From contig NC_092520.1 of assembly GCF_037038585.1 (NCBI RefSeq), forward strand, positions 12,531,001 to 12,595,000: DNA of 64,000 bases. The letters run 5' to 3'. Position numbers and translations under genes: made by a program. Origin of the DNA: Patagioenas fasciata. Lineage: Eukaryota; Chordata; Aves; Columbiformes; Columbidae. A model generated the notes under the pieces. That model was given only the letters and a program-made list of their open reading frames with translations, had not been told where the DNA came from and did no database searches. This document shows, piece after piece, positions 37,056 to 50,978 of this stretch. The stretch's first letter is position 1. Each line of letters starts with the position of its first letter.

Positions 37056-39958
37056 AAAACAGCAATCAAGAAATCAACTAATTTCTCCAAAAGTGACTGC
37101 GTTCATGAATTAAGACATAGTAAAACATGCAGGTTGCCTCATTCTCAGGAAATAAAATAGCAATTTGGTCTTAAGGATGGAAATAAAAGTACAATGTTTC
37201 TACAGAAACACTATGTAGTTCTGGAAACCAAAATCCTCTGTAGAATTATGACTATCAGTCATCTTGAATCACATTAGAACGTATTATTGTGAGGAAAGAT
37301 AACAGACTGTCAAATCAAAGGAAATACAAATTCTGCTCTATTTTAAAAGCCTTGCTTTCTCAGTTAAGAAAGCCTTAAGAAAATTCAGAACTTAAAGAAA
37401 GTATTATTATTGAAATTAAAGATATCTAACAGTAACTGCCAAATGAAGATGGTCGGGTTGAATAGTCTGCTAAAAAAGTACACATTTTTAATATATCATA
37501 CCTCCTATGATGTTTGTCATTGATAAGCAAAGTAAAAAAAAAACCTGAATTTTGAACTAGGAATAAAGTCCATGTCTTCTGATTCTGTTTTCCCTTTTTC
37601 TTGATTTAAAGTTTTTGAGCACGACTTTCTGTATGTTTGATAAAAGAGGCTTCAGATTGTGTGTGCATCCTATAGGAGTCACTACAATGCAAATAAATCA
37701 GTATTGAATGGAGGGGACAAGGTGAAAAAGAGATAGAAAAAAGAAATAATAGAAATAAAACTGATGTAGACTTTCTAGGTGAAAATAAATTTCAGGGAAA
37801 AATCTTTAAAAAACACTGCATATCTAAGACAATTCGTAACTTACTGTACAGAAGATACACAGCTTCCTCTTTTCTTTATAACACCCTTGCCTCAAGGAAA
37901 AGATGTTATAAGGCATAGTCAGTCCTTGTGGGTGGAAAAGGAAAAGGAATGGAAGGCTGGTGCAGAAGCCTCAAGGGAGCCATAGCATGCTGGAACATCT
38001 GGGTGAACCACGGAGCTGTAGAGGCCATAAATCAGAAGGTCAAAATTATTTCTGTATCCCATTTTCAAAAGAGCAAAAATCAGTTGGTTCTGTTTACTGA
38101 GGACAAACAAACAAACAAACAAAAGGTATAGTTTGTGTGCCTGGACACTGATGTCTGGTACCGTGGCAGACACCATAAGGTAACTGAGATATCTGCTAGC
38201 ATATATGAAACAGAGAAGAAAATAATCAAGGCCAGAGGAACACATTTAGATGAGAACAAAATCATTTAGTGGTACATACCATTGTATTATTGGTGGTTAC
38301 AGAGCTTCAAAAAATAACACGAAGATCCTTAGATTTCAATAAGCAGAGCAGTCACAGAAAGTAGCATATAGTCACATTAACTTTGTGCCAAAAGTAAAGG
38401 CTAATCCATATTGTAGAAGACAGTCATTGTTCAAGATGTTAGAAAAATAATCACATGTAATATATGGATTATTGAAAAAGAACCTACAGATTAGGACAGA
38501 ATTATCTAAGACACTGATTACTGATATGACTACAACCTTGGCAAAAGATGTGTCAATAATAAAATGGAAAGAGATTGACTTAGTGAGCCTACCAGCAAAG
38601 TTATTATCGAAAATTCACAAGTAAAGACATACACAGAGCAATGAACTGTAGAACTCTCTGATGGGTCTGTTTCAGTATTTCAGAATTATAAAATAAGAAT
38701 AAAACCTTCCTCATCCAAAGTGAAGTATAACACATAAATAAGTTATTTTTACTTAATGTGTGCCTCAGAGTAGACAAAAAATTTCAACAGATAGAGCTCA
38801 CTGTCCCACTCACAAACCACTGTTATCTGAGGATAAATGGTATTCTAGAAACACTAATGTCTGAATATGATCTATACCAATCCAAGCGACTAATATCAAG
38901 TTTGTGAAACACTCCACATCTAACTAGCAACAATTTCTGAAATTATCAGAAAAAAGTGTGAAAATGATAGAATTTAAAAATAGCTTTAAAAAGTCACACA
39001 AGTCTATTCAGAATTAGTTATGTGCAATGAATCTAAAAAAAACTTTTAAGTGGAGAAACCTCCTCCTTCGTAATCTGTTGTTTAGAAACACCCCAATATA
39101 AAGTCTCAGATCTCAAAATGAAATGTGTAGAAATAAAATATCAACAACCATCTGACTTTGGGATTCTCTGAGAGGTTTCAGTTGTCTACAGTTATATCAA
39201 ACAAAAAATACTTTAATAGTTTATTCTTAGAAATGTCAGAAGGTTACTTTTCAAGCTGGAATTAAGTACCTCTTCCCTTGAATTTGAAACTGTATTGAAA
39301 AAGCAGTCTTAAAAACAAACAAACAAAGAAAGAAACACCATCCGCAAGTCAAGGCATCAAAACTGTATGAAATCACATTTTTGACTTCCCAGGACATTGC
39401 TTTGACACGTTTCCCTATATAATTTAATTAGCAGCGACATTTTTAAAGAAAGGAATGTCACATTAGGTAATAGGAGTATATATTCAAAGTGTCCGTGCAG
39501 TATTTGCTGCTATTCTAATTACTTTAGATGATGGAAAGTATCACAATGATGTGAAGAGTGTTTCCTGAGTTTAAGATCCAGTTCACTTAGCTTTAGACAC
39601 ACAATATATATTTTTATATGTGAACTAGGCATCCTAATTTCCCTTTATAGTTATTGGACAGAAATAGGAACTCTGAAGGCAAGTTTCATCAACCTTATTT
39701 CAGAAACATACATGGAGAAGAGATCAACTGGGCCTAGAAATGCTTGTCTCTTCTCATGGACTGTCAAGGAACAGGGAGTCGGAGATTTCAGCTGTAGGCA
39801 CCTACTATGTAGATCTTTATGGTCTTGAGACTTTGATTAACCTCATTTGACCTAGAATAACAGAAAAGAAACCTTATTTTTAACAAGATTTTGAGGAATC
39901 TGTTGCATATCTAAATGACATATAGGAATGCATGTTCATTGTAGCTCTAAAGGTATAG
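37056..39958. other. Intergenic sequence, no gene seen
   Basis: AT-rich sequence with a short (AAAC)n run near 38107. No exon or named repeat recognised. Confidence 0.5.
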
Positions 39959-39963
39959 GTACC

Positions 39964-40529
39964 TGTCCTGGCTTTGGCGGGAAAAAAATAATTGTCTTTC
40001 TACTAGCTGATATAGTGCTGTGTTTTGGATGTTGATAATACATTGATGTTTTGGTTGTTGCCAGGTAGTCAAGGACTTTTCAGCTTCCCATGCTCTGCCA
40101 GGTGCAGAAGCACCTGGGAGGGGGCAGAGCCAAGACAGATAAGGCCAAAGGGATATTCCTTACCATATGACATCATGGTCAGTATATAAACTGGAGTTGG
40201 TTTGCGGGCAAATAGCACTGCTCGTGAATGCACACCCTGTGTGTGTTGTGGGTGATGATCCATTGTGAATCACGTGTTTTGTATATTCTATACTTTGTTT
40301 TGTATATTCTGTTCTTTGTTTTGTATATTCTATGATCATTAGTGGTGGTGGTGGTGTTATTTTATCTTCCTTTGCTGTCCTATTAAACTGTTCTTATCTC
40401 AACTCACAATGTATTTTTCCCCTTTCGATTCTCTCCCCCATCTCACCTGTGGTAATGGGGGCAGGGAGTGTTGTGGAGTGAGTGAGCAGCTGTGTGGTCC
40501 AAGTTGCCAGCTGGGGTTAAACTATGACA
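39964..40529 (+). mobile_element. Solo LTR of a second ERV family, plus orientation
   Basis: Starts TGTCCTGGCTTTGGCGGG and ends GGGGTTAAACTATGACA, flanked by near-identical 5-bp duplications GTACC (39959-39963) and GTATC (40530-40534). It has a TATA box TATATAAA at 40183-40190 and an ATTAAA poly(A) signal at 40382-40387, followed by a TTTCGATTCTCTCCCCCATC stretch that I know from a common avian LTR family (similar to the TguLTR5-type elements, as far as memory allows). No internal retroviral sequence flanks it, so it is a solo LTR. The intact core promoter could still drive transcription to the right. Confidence 0.9.
40276..40338 (+). repeat. Three 21-bp tandem units inside the LTR
   Basis: Units at 40276-40296, 40297-40317 and 40318-40338 share GTTTTGTATATTCT and differ in the last 6-7 bases. 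They lie between the LTR TATA box and poly(A) signal, so they would be transcribed. Confidence 0.9.
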
Positions 40530-40765
40530 GTATCTTAAAAACATTTATGTACCAACTATATTTTTATGCAATACATATATTATAAAGTTGATACAATGTA
40601 AGTGAAAAAATTGCACTTAGTTTGTCTTTATTCTTCTTTACTTCCTATATACTGTTTACCCTGGGTTCAAAAAGATAGTGGAAAAATCATGGAATATACA
40701 ACAAGCCTATTATCACCGCAATCTCTTTTCTTCCTCCTTTGTTCTTCATCTTCATCTAGTTGAAG

Positions 40766-40838
40766 TAATCCCTGCTCATTGCAGGGGGGTTGAACTAGGT
40801 GTCTTTTAAAGTGATCAAACTATCATATGATTCTACAG
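40766..40838 (+). mobile_element. CR1 LINE 3' tail remnant
   Basis: A short diverged match to the CR1 end: CTGCTCATTGCAGGGGGGTT, then GAACTAGGTGTC and a degenerate TGATTCTAC tail. All upstream CR1 sequence is missing. Confidence 0.7.
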
Positions 40839-40839
40839 G

Positions 40840-43800
40840 AGGAATCACGTACCAGAAGCTTCCTAAATTAATTCCCATTTGTTGCATATTAAGAACAAAA
40901 AAAAAAGTGAAATTACTATGAAACAGCTGCTAGACAGTAACTTGTTAAAATGTCTTGGGCACAAATTGGCACCCAGAACCTGTCACTATAGGAAAGATAT
41001 ATATTGAAATAAAGATAATGCAATTGAACCCGATTTGACTGAAATAAAAAATGCTCACACAATTGACTCCAGAGAACTACAAAATAGTTCTAGAAACTGT
41101 GCTTGGTCTTGTGTAAGTTAAACAGTTACAAAATGATTTTTTCATGTTTCTCATTGCAAGGGAGTATTGAGGTACAAAGGATGATAACGCTTGGGAAAAA
41201 TCCCTAGTAGCAATAGGCAATCTGTCTTTACTGAAGCTTATAGTACAGGGATCATATGTGCAAAAAGGAAGATAAGAAAAAGGGAGTTGTAATAGGCAAC
41301 TGTATAGTAAGGAAATAAAGTATTATCAATTGACCGGTGATTCCTTTAGGCAATTTTTCAAATACAGTTGAGTAAAATCCTCTTCTTGATTTAAAAACTT
41401 CACCTTAGGCCACTTCATTCTGCCTCACACCAACTATGCACACTATACCTTACACAGACTATGCACATACCAACCATATACCAACATTAGCTGGCTTTCC
41501 AGACATTGAGAAGGGTGCAGAATTATAAACCTGAGTACACACTAAAAGTGATAGAAGATATCTCCAAATCCACCATTTGTATTGTACAACAACACGTCAA
41601 GTTTTATAACTGTGAAAAATAACCTACTAGACCCTGAAAAGATGCAGGAGGCAGAAACAGAAATGTTCAGAGATTTGGCTCCATGTGGCAGTAACAGATG
41701 ACTGGCCATGTAGCTTGGGAGTGCTCTTTTAAAACAGAATAACATTCACTTTCCAAAGTTTAAGGAAAGGAGAGCTTTTTTTGGAAAGCACTCTCTAAAT
41801 GTGAAAATGCAGTTAGTCTCTATGTATTGATAAAGAATTCGACACCTCAAAAGAATGCAACCTTTTTTTCCCAAGGTTTGAAAAAATGCAGGGAGAACAC
41901 AAAAAAATCTTTATCAGCATGTCAGTTAACGCTTTGATCAGTGAATTTTTTTCCAGCAGAAAACTCTGTGGGAAAAAACCTTTACACTCTATAACAAGAA
42001 CCATCAAAGCAGCTTAATCTTAAATGGCCAAAACAGGCTGCTCTTTTGCAGAGATGCTACACTGCAACAAAGACCTAAACACAATGTTTCTACACAAATA
42101 AACTATTCTTGAAATACAGAAATTGTAAAGTATATTAAAAACCTGATTTCCAGATGTGGTAACGCTTAAAGACTATAAACAAATTTCCAATATCCCACTG
42201 ATTCTGATAATCTTAATGCAATTCCTCTGATTTTAACACACCTCTAAGAGTCATTTTGTAAAATGATCAATGAAAAATGTTGAACCACACTGGAAAACAG
42301 GGTGAGGATGTAGAATGCCTTTTCATTACAGCTTATTAACAGAAACATCAGTTTGGCTTAGATTTATTTTTCTCTATCAGGCAAGATGAAATTTCATTAA
42401 ACTACTTTTGCTGAAATGAAAAAGAACAATCTGTGAATGAAGAATGTGTATGAATAATTGGTGTCATGGCCCCTGAGTTATTGGATCCCAGCCAAGAGAA
42501 TTATTGGATGGAATGGGAGGACTTGCTAGCCAAGCCAAGACTCTCTTTCCTAAATATTACATGTACAATAAATAGGAAATGGTCGTTACTGCAACAGTCA
42601 AAGATAAGGGATAGACAGACAAATGATAACATAATTAATACTATATCAATTTGCCATAATCCAAATGGTTTGCTGAAAAGCATATGAAGCCTATGATGAA
42701 GTTCAGAGTTGGGTCCATATAAGTCCTAAAATCCACACAGGCTACTTTCAAGCATCCTCTGATACTTCAGGTGACCAGCTCTCCTACTGAATATTTCCAC
42801 TGACATAAGTGCATGGTTTTGGCACGAAGCATGAAATGATTCAGGAAAATTGCTGAAATGTAGGTGTGACTGACCCCATCTCACTGGTCTGTACATTAAG
42901 TGGGAAGAGGAATTTTGGGGGAGGGAGAAGTGAAACTAAGTAGAAGAAATTCTTGGACAAAGTGAGCTCTCTCTGCCTGTTGAACAAAATCTCCAGAAAA
43001 GTGCCACTGTTTCAGTCAATAAAATCTAGCCTGGATACAAAGATCATTAGAATTGGCCTTTGAAGATCATTATTGCCTTGAGAGAAGTAAGTAGTGCAGG
43101 AGGTTCTTTATAATACTACGAATCTAGGGGGAAAGCTATTTTTAGTCAGCAATTTTATATTTGGTTTTTCAATTTAAACTACCGGGAATGTGGAGAGCTG
43201 AAAATATTGCTTTAATATCTCCCCAGCTGTGGACTTTTTCTGATAAGGTGGAGAATATTAATATCACCTTATGTGTATGCAGCTGTCTTTGTTCCAGAGG
43301 ATGCTCAGATATGGACTAGCTATTCATAAAGAAAAGTATATTCACTCAATCACAGATTGCAGCAATCAGATACTAGTCGGGAATACAAAACCAGTTAGCA
43401 CAAGAGACTAAACAAGGGCATTTTTAACACTCCTCTGCAAACCCCTGTTCTCAGTCTATGATTAGACAATCCTTAAAGTAAATAACTTAATGATTCTACA
43501 GTTGTATTTGAACTTAAAGTGGCACCAGAAAGGGAACAAGATTGGAGCCCTTCCCGAGATGGTAGAGGATGCAGAATACAGCATTTCTAGTCAAAGGCAA
43601 TTTTTTATCTGAATGTTCCTAAACAGCAATGTGCAAGATCACTATGAAGGACTGATATGGAAGATAACCATGTTATTTAGTAAACAAGTTCTTACTGAAC
43701 CAAGATCTCTGCAGACCTATGTCCACAGTACTTCTGGTTTCAACAGAACACTATGAGAGTAGTTAATGAAATTCTGGAAGTAAAACAATATTCACCATTC

Positions 43801-46800
43801 AAACCTTCTCCTCCAGAGTTATTGCAAAAGTTAAACAACAGGACTCATTTTCCATGTCATATTTGCTCAGTCCTCTGTTTCAGCTGACCTGCAATCTTTT
43901 CCTGCTCCAGCAGCAATGGAACCATGAAAAGCAGTGTGCTTGCATGCACTATGGATTTGACAACTGCGTAACACAAGTACATCATAAAACTGGATTAAAA
44001 AGCATAAACTTTGTAGTATGGATATAATTCGTCTTTGAATGCTGCTTCACCTGGCACTTTTGTGTATATAGCTAGCAATTGGCATTCCAGACAGCCCCAA
44101 GTATAGAAAGGTGATTTTGGTCTGTAGCAGCAGAATCTCATTCCTCTTATTTTACACCAAACAACTGTTCTCCCAACTCCCTTCACACGTGTGCTCTCTA
44201 TCTGCCCTGTCTGCACCAGTGCTGCTCCCACTTCCCTTATTCTTTCATCTGCCAAGTCCTTCCTCAGCTTTTCCCTTAATCCTGGTGTTTTTCACACACC
44301 TCACTGATGTCTGTGAGGGCTGCTATGGGATCATCTTCTTTCTCAAGTCTTGTGTTTCAGATAAGAAGAAGCAAGCAGAAAATAAAGCCCTTTGTTGAAA
44401 GAGTACAGACAGAAATTAAACCAGGGCTGACTTCTTTCATACTTTCTTGTCACCACTTTACAGTAACAGTATCAGCTCTGAAGTGTGCACACAAGAGAAA
44501 AACAGATCTAATCACTGTTTCCTAGGGTGGACAATGGAAAAGGTGACTAATCAGAGGTTGGAGTCCTTGAAATTCAACAGTGATGCTGTTTCTCATGCTG
44601 TTGAAAAACTGACTCAAACCCTGGCCAGATATCCATGACAAAACCATAGAATTTGACAATGTCCAGGTAAAATCATTCTTTGTATCAGTATCATCAGAAA
44701 TCCATTCCCTGTATATACACTATCTGTGCTGTTGGTATCTTCATTGTTTTGCCTTGAGACCCGGTCAAGGTCAGGTTGGAACCAGCAAGAGGCAGAAGAT
44801 GGTATGTTTTTATGCAGTAGTGAGGAAAACCAAACCTCCAGCCCAAGAGGGCTCAGCCAAATTCAGCTGGGGATCAGCAAGGGCAGCTGCTTTGAGGAGA
44901 ACTCTGCCTAATGCCCCAGAAATGTCCAGTGGCAACTTTGCCAAGCAACTCCAAAGCTGTGAAAGGGCAGAGGCCAGAGACAGCCACGGTATTTTTCTTG
45001 CCACACCAACTGAGTTTGGAGGTTGGATGCTCCAAGAGCCATGCCTCTCCAAGAATCTTTTGCCCTGCCCAGTCAATTGCCCTGTACTGGTGTAAGACGC
45101 AGAGTGCACATTTATGTTTGTGTGTGTTTCCATACACGTGTGTCTGCATGTTTCCCTGTGGATCTTGCACATTTTCCCCCTCCAATCTGAACAGCTACTG
45201 TCAATAAAAACTAAATTGACTGTGGCTTATATCTGATGAGTTACTCTTTTGGATAACAGCATAATGTTTACAATATACAAATTAGTGATGTCTGAAACAC
45301 AGTTGTAATGTGGTCATCTGAGTGTCCAGATTGGGAGGGAAAGTCAAGGATTAAGGTTTGATCCTTAAAAATCATCTAGGTCCTCTGCTGAAGAGTGGGA
45401 GAGCTCTCCAGCCCTCATTTTCAGCTTTTGGAAAACATAGAGCATTTCTTATAGCTCAAATTCCATAGGAAATCCTTGCTTGCTTTTGCTTTCTCCAGCA
45501 AGCTGAAGCAAAGTTTCTATTGCTGCTGTTGCTGTCACGTATTTGAATGCAGCTGGCCCTGCAAGGAACACCCATACTAACCAAGGCTTCATCACTGTGA
45601 ACTCCCAACTGTAAAGCAGAACTTGGTGTTCAAGTAGGAGTTGTATTCGCTCTGCCCAAACTCAGCCTTGAGTGTATAAACAATCAAGAGCCTGCAGAAG
45701 GCAAAGAAAGCAAGCAAATGTTGTGTTACTGTTATTTGCACTCTAAATAAAATGATGACTCTCAAGGTCAGTGCTTGGGTTTAGATGTTAGATTGTTAAT
45801 AAGCAGGGGTTTGTTCCTAGAGAAAAGTGATAGAGTGACATAGTCTTCCTGCCTCTGAGTCCCTAATCTGACTGACCAAATACCCCTTTACAGGCAAGTC
45901 AAATGGGGACTTAACTTTGCCAGACAAGCCAAATGCCTCAGACCTCATAATGAACTTCTATAGAAGGTAACATTGTAAAACATTTTAATTGCTCTACCAC
46001 TGTACCCCACTACTAATTCTAAAAATAAGAATGTTCAGATCATTAGAAAACTAAACCGTGAACCCAAAGATAAAATAAATTAAATTCGTTTGGAAGGAGT
46101 ATATGACCAGCCAAGCATAACCTGAAAATGCCATCTTAATATAGCTAATACAGCGTTGCGTTCTATATTAATACATTCTTATGCAGGTGAGTAATGTGAA
46201 CTCCCATATAATCTCCTCAGCTACTAACTCTGAAACCCTGAATGACTGCTTAAATGTCAGCATTGTTAATTACGTCTCTACAACTTATTTCAGCAGAATA
46301 ATCACTTAATGTGCTTGAATCAAAATAGTAGGCTTGCTTTTAAATCTGTGCAAGATTAGAAAAGTTCCAATTTTCCACCCTTAAGTTGTCAAACTTAAAT
46401 GTGACCAAAGCATCTTCTACAATCTTTATCACATCAAGTGCCATTGAAAACTAAAATTGTAGATTTATCATAAAATAATTTAAATTTAAGATGAAACAAA
46501 ATGCACAATTTGTTTCCTGTAATCCCTTCAAACAGTCCAAACTCAAATTTATGCTTTAGAAAGTTTATATTTTTCTATAATATTCCTATTTTAACTATAA
46601 TACTTCTTCATAAATCCTTATGTCAGTGTGGCACAGTATAGCAACTGAATCAACTGTGGCATGATACATAGCAGAAGATTAAATGCACAATGGGAAGTTT
46701 AACAGAGACTTTTCTTTTTTAATTGCGACAAGATCATAGACAAAAGACTATTTCATTTTAGAAGTAAAAGCAAGTTAATAAAAAAATATTCTTGTCTATA

Positions 46801-46999
46801 GAGCACTAGAAACAATCCTCATGAAGCTAAACCATAAAGTATTATTTTTATGCTGCAGTAGCAATAGCTACAAAGGAAAGACTAAAAGATGTTGCAGTAA
46901 TGCTGAACATTATTACGAGTTTCCAAAAAATACATACGCAGAAAGCATTTTTAAAAAATATATATATTTTTATTTTGTGCATACATGATGTAGAATTAG
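40840..46999. other. Intergenic sequence, no gene seen
   Basis: About 6 kb of AT-rich sequence. The part at 44.75-45.2 kb is less AT-rich and ends in an AATAAA (near 45203), which would suit the 3' end of a non-coding transcript. No splice or protein evidence supports a gene. Confidence 0.45.
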
Positions 47000-47002
47000 A
47001 TA

Positions 47003-47783
47003 GATGAGATTCAACAAGGTTGAACACTGGGTCCTGCACTTGGGTCATGACAACCCCAGGCAGCGTTACAGGCTCAGGGAATAGTGCCTGGAAATCTGCC
47101 TGGCAGAGAGGGATCTGGGGGTGTTGATTGACAGCAGCTGAACATGAGCCAGCAGTGGGCCCAGGTGGCCAAAAAGGCCAACAGCATCCTGGCTTGTATC
47201 AGGAACAGTGTGGCCAGCAGGACTAGAACAGTGATTGTTCCCCTGTACTTGGTGTTGATAAGGCTGCACCTTGCATTCTGTGTTCAGTTTTGGGCCCCTC
47301 ACTATAAGAGAGACATTGAGGTGCTGGAGAGAGTGCAGAGAAGGGCAACAGAACTGGTGTGGGGCCTGGAGCACAAGTGTGATGAGGAGCAGCTGAGGGA
47401 ACTGGGACTGTTCAGCCTGGAGAAAAGGAGGCTGAGGGGAGACCTTATCGCTGTCTACAACTACCTGAAAGGAGATTGTATCATGAACAGTGTCAGTCTC
47501 TTCTCCCAAGCAGCAAGTGATAGAACAAGAGGAAACGGCCTCAAGTTGCACCAAGGGAGGTTTAGATTGGATATTAGGAAAAAGTTCTTCACACAAAGGA
47601 TTGTCAGGCATTGGAACAGGCTGCCCAGGGAAGTGGTTGAGTCACCATCCCTGGAGGTGTTTAAGAGATGCATAGACGAGGTTCTTGGGGACACAGTTTA
47701 GTGGTGGACTTGGTAGTGTTAGGTTTATGGTTGGACTCAATGACCTTAGGGGTCTTTTCCAACCTAAATGACTCTATGATTAT
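47003..47783 (+). mobile_element. CR1 LINE with intact ORF2 C-terminal frame, plus orientation
   Basis: A 5'-truncated copy whose frame from 47144 to 47701 is open for 185 codons. It encodes the region downstream of the reverse transcriptase: [20 protein letters not shown], then [34 protein letters not shown], and near the end [15 protein letters not shown]. The 3' UTR (GGACTCAATGACCTTAGGGG) and the tail (GACTCTATGATTAT) follow directly. Without RT or endonuclease it is not functional. The frame is intact because the copy is fairly young. Not a host gene. Confidence 0.92.
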
Positions 47784-47784
47784 T

Positions 47785-50231
47785 TTTTGTCATCATTAAA
47801 GAGTAACAGAAATATTAACTCATAATTGTCACAGCAAGATGCCTATTGGCACCTTTATCCTGTTTCTGCCTTCTCTCAGAGCACTACCCCTAATTTTCAG
47901 GTTTCCTATTATAGGATAAATTCTTACAATCCTCCACTTTTAGACTAGGTCCCAGCCTACAGGATGACTTATCAATCAGTTTACCTGATAAATCCAACTA
48001 AATCCAAGCTCTTTCTATTCTTCCCTTCAGTGATCTCCTAAGCTGCTTAAGAAAAGAGTAGTTCTCAGTTTAAACCAGAAACAAAATATTTAAAAAGAGG
48101 ACTCTGCCTCCATGCCTGTATTATGTCAGGGTTTATCACCTCCTCCCAGTAAATGTTAGCCACCTTCAGAATCCTCAGGCAGATTTTATGCCTATCTAAT
48201 TTTCACAAAAGGAAATCCCTCCTGCAAAGGTTCTTTTCTAAATGTCATTCTTCTCTTATTGCTTGTGTCTTAGGGATTTTGGGGTAGGTTTTATTGTCTG
48301 TCAGCGACTTCTGCATGATTGTTGATGGATGGCTTATACCGAGGTATTCCTTTTCCTTTCTGTCTCTTGCTTCTAACAGGTTCTGTAAATTAAGTTGGTA
48401 TGTTCATAAACATTCAAACTAACATACAGAATGTAATTATTAAACTATGATAAAACTGCTATGAATCCATCACATAAATATCACTAAACCCATGTGATCT
48501 CTATGCTAAAGAAATGAGTGTGTTTCTTATGAGAGGTACACCGAGCCTACTGCAAGAAAATGATCAATCATATTTGTCATCTGAGGTTGCAAAGTAAGGT
48601 ATGAATACATCCTGTAAACAAAAACTATATTTAAAATTAAATACACAAATGCACTTAGCTTTTACCTACCATTACATATTACGCTACAAAAATAACACAT
48701 CTCAAAGAATTCAAGTGACAAATATATAGGAAGTCTAACTAGTAGGTATATAACAATTTGTCAGTTAAATTACAACTCAATTATGCCACTCCCTTAACAC
48801 CACTTCTTTTATTCTGCTCTGGAAATACGCTATATTGAAGTGTATATTATTGATTTATTATTAGAAATGTACCAAATTCTCTGAATGCTTATTAGACTAA
48901 AAGCATTTTGCTTTACTTAGGACTTTTTCATGGTGGAATGGATTTGTTAACAGAATTAATGTTTCCTCTCTTTCAGCAGTCTGTTAAAATAGCTACATGC
49001 TTCACAAATATTATCAACAAGAGCTCAACAACTTCATGTAAAGCCCACACCAACGACAAAAGACATCTTGTACAGAAAGACTCACTTTCCATGGTCTCTC
49101 CAAAGCAGGAAGGTGTGTGGCATACACTCTATTGGTGATGGGATACCTGTCAATAATGTGTTGCAAGGCGACACAAAGCAGAAAAAGCAGAAAATAAATT
49201 CAGAGATGCACGTATGGAAAGATCAACATTTCTGTTTACGCTGCTTCTTCCAGTGTTTCTCCTGCGGCTGTTAATCTCGCCTTGGCGCACACATCCCAGG
49301 ACAAAGCTGAGCACAGGACATCTGCTGAAGGTGCAGAACATTCTCCCCTTGGGATCATTACTTGGCTTCCCCTTTTCTCCCATTACCAGCTAGTTGTGTC
49401 ACCAGGCATCTTCCTACCTAATTCCCCTTGTTTCCATACAAATATCCATGTCTTGTTCGACATTTGGTTATACCCTGCTGTGTCCCTGAACTAATCTACC
49501 TCCTCTTTTTCTGCAGAAATGTGCTTATAGCTTTCCATTGTTTTAAATCTATAAACTGATTTGAAAGTAGTTTCCTTTTATTTTTTTTTCTTTTTGCTGG
49601 CTATCATAATTTGTAAAGCATGTGTAAAGCATGTTCTTTAAAGCCAACAAATAAAAGTTTTGGGTCTCGTAAGACAACCTCTAGTAAAGACATGATATGG
49701 ATGAGCAAAAGCAAATAGAACATGTCAACAATTTTATATGGGATTATTTTAATATCGTGAATGAGATATTTAAAGGCACATCAGGGAGTTAGAAACACAA
49801 CTCTGGCTAATGGCAGTGGGAATTATCCTCTTTATTTTTTGAAGTTTCCCCCCAGTTTCCTGAAGTTTCCTACTTTGGCATGACAGATGGAAGTCAAGTT
49901 TCTGAATAACTGATTATCACAGAGAAACAATGAGACAGGGAGAAAATTAAAATATATGCACTGGGAATATGGCTGAAAAGTTCACTTCAGTTGCAGATGA
50001 ACAAATGGAAACTTGCTGGCAGCTACATTAAAAATTATTTGTAGTACACAATACTTCAAATCATCCTAAATTTAAGTATGCAAAATAAATCGTCCCAAAT
50101 ATCACTATTTAAAAAAAAATCTTAAAACAGTATTTCACTTAGAAAAAAAATATTTGAAATGTTTCAGGTATCAAAAATCAAATGTTTCACTGTGTTTTCT
50201 TCAGATTAATTCTATTACAGTAACTAAATAA
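47785..50231. other. Intergenic sequence, no gene seen
   Basis: AT-rich sequence with no recognised exon, RNA gene or named repeat. Confidence 0.5.
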
Positions 50232-50232
50232 T

Positions 50233-50912
50233 GAATCACAGAATCACAGAATGGTTGGGGTTGGAAGGGACTTCTGGAGATCATCCAGTCCAACCCACCT
50301 GCTAAAGCAGGTTCACCAGAGCAGATCACACAGGAATGTGTCCGGGTGGGTTTGAATGTCTCCAGAGAAGGAGACTCCACAGCCTCTCTGGGCAGCCTGT
50401 TCCAGGGTTCTGGCACCTCAAAGTAAAGAAGTTTTTCCTTATATTCAGATGGAATCTCCTGTGCTTCAGTCTGTGCCTGTTGCCCCTCGTCCTATCATTG
50501 GGCACTGCTGAAAGGAATCTGGTCCCGTCCTCTCGACACCCTTGAGATATTTATAAACATTGAGGAGATCCCCTCTCAGCTTGTCTTCTCCAGGCTGAAC
50601 AGACCCAGCTCTCTCAGTTTCTCCTTGTAAGAAAGATGCTTCAGACCACTGATCATCTCAGTAGCCCCCTGCTTGGACTCCCTCCAGTAATTCCTTATCC
50701 TTCTTAAACTGGAGAGCCCAGAACTGGACACAGAACTCCAGATGTGGCCTCACCAGTGCAGAGTAGAGTGTGAGGAACAACCTCCCGCGACCTGAGGGTC
50801 ACACTCTTCTTAACACCCCAGGTACCATTGACCTTCTTGGCCACAAGGGCATGTTGTTGATTCATGGTCAACCTGTCGTTGTCCAAAACTCCCAAGTCCT
50901 TCTCCGCAGTGC
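50233..50912 (-). mobile_element. CR1 LINE fragment, minus orientation
   Basis: Begins with the reversed tail (GAATCACAGAATCACAGAATG) and the reversed 3' UTR. It then continues through reversed ORF2 C-terminal blocks (CTTCTCCAGGCTGAACAG, CCAGAACTGGACACAGAACT) to a 5' truncation near GTCCTTCTCCGCAGTGCT. Stops interrupt the frame. Closely similar in its first 200 bp to the copy at 1.82 kb. Confidence 0.92.
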
Positions 50913-50978
50913 TAAAGAAAAGTGTAACTTCTCTGCAGTGCTGAAGAAAAGTGTAATTACAGAAGTGTAATGAAGAAA
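50908..50978. repeat. Imperfect local tandem duplication at a CR1 edge
   Basis: The motif GCAGTGCTRAAGAAAAGTGTAA appears twice (about 50912 and 50937), followed by a third partial AGAAGTGTAATGAAG. It sits exactly at the 5' truncation point of the CR1, which suggests it arose during insertion or repair. Confidence 0.7.

Noticed and set aside
44754-45207. Cluster of overlapping 98-120 codon frames on both strands
   Set aside because: No recognisable domain, no splice signals and no homologue that I know. A non-coding transcript end near the AATAAA remains possible but is unsupported.
47066-47611. 181-codon minus-strand frame
   Set aside because: A shadow of the plus-strand CR1 ORF2 C-terminal frame.
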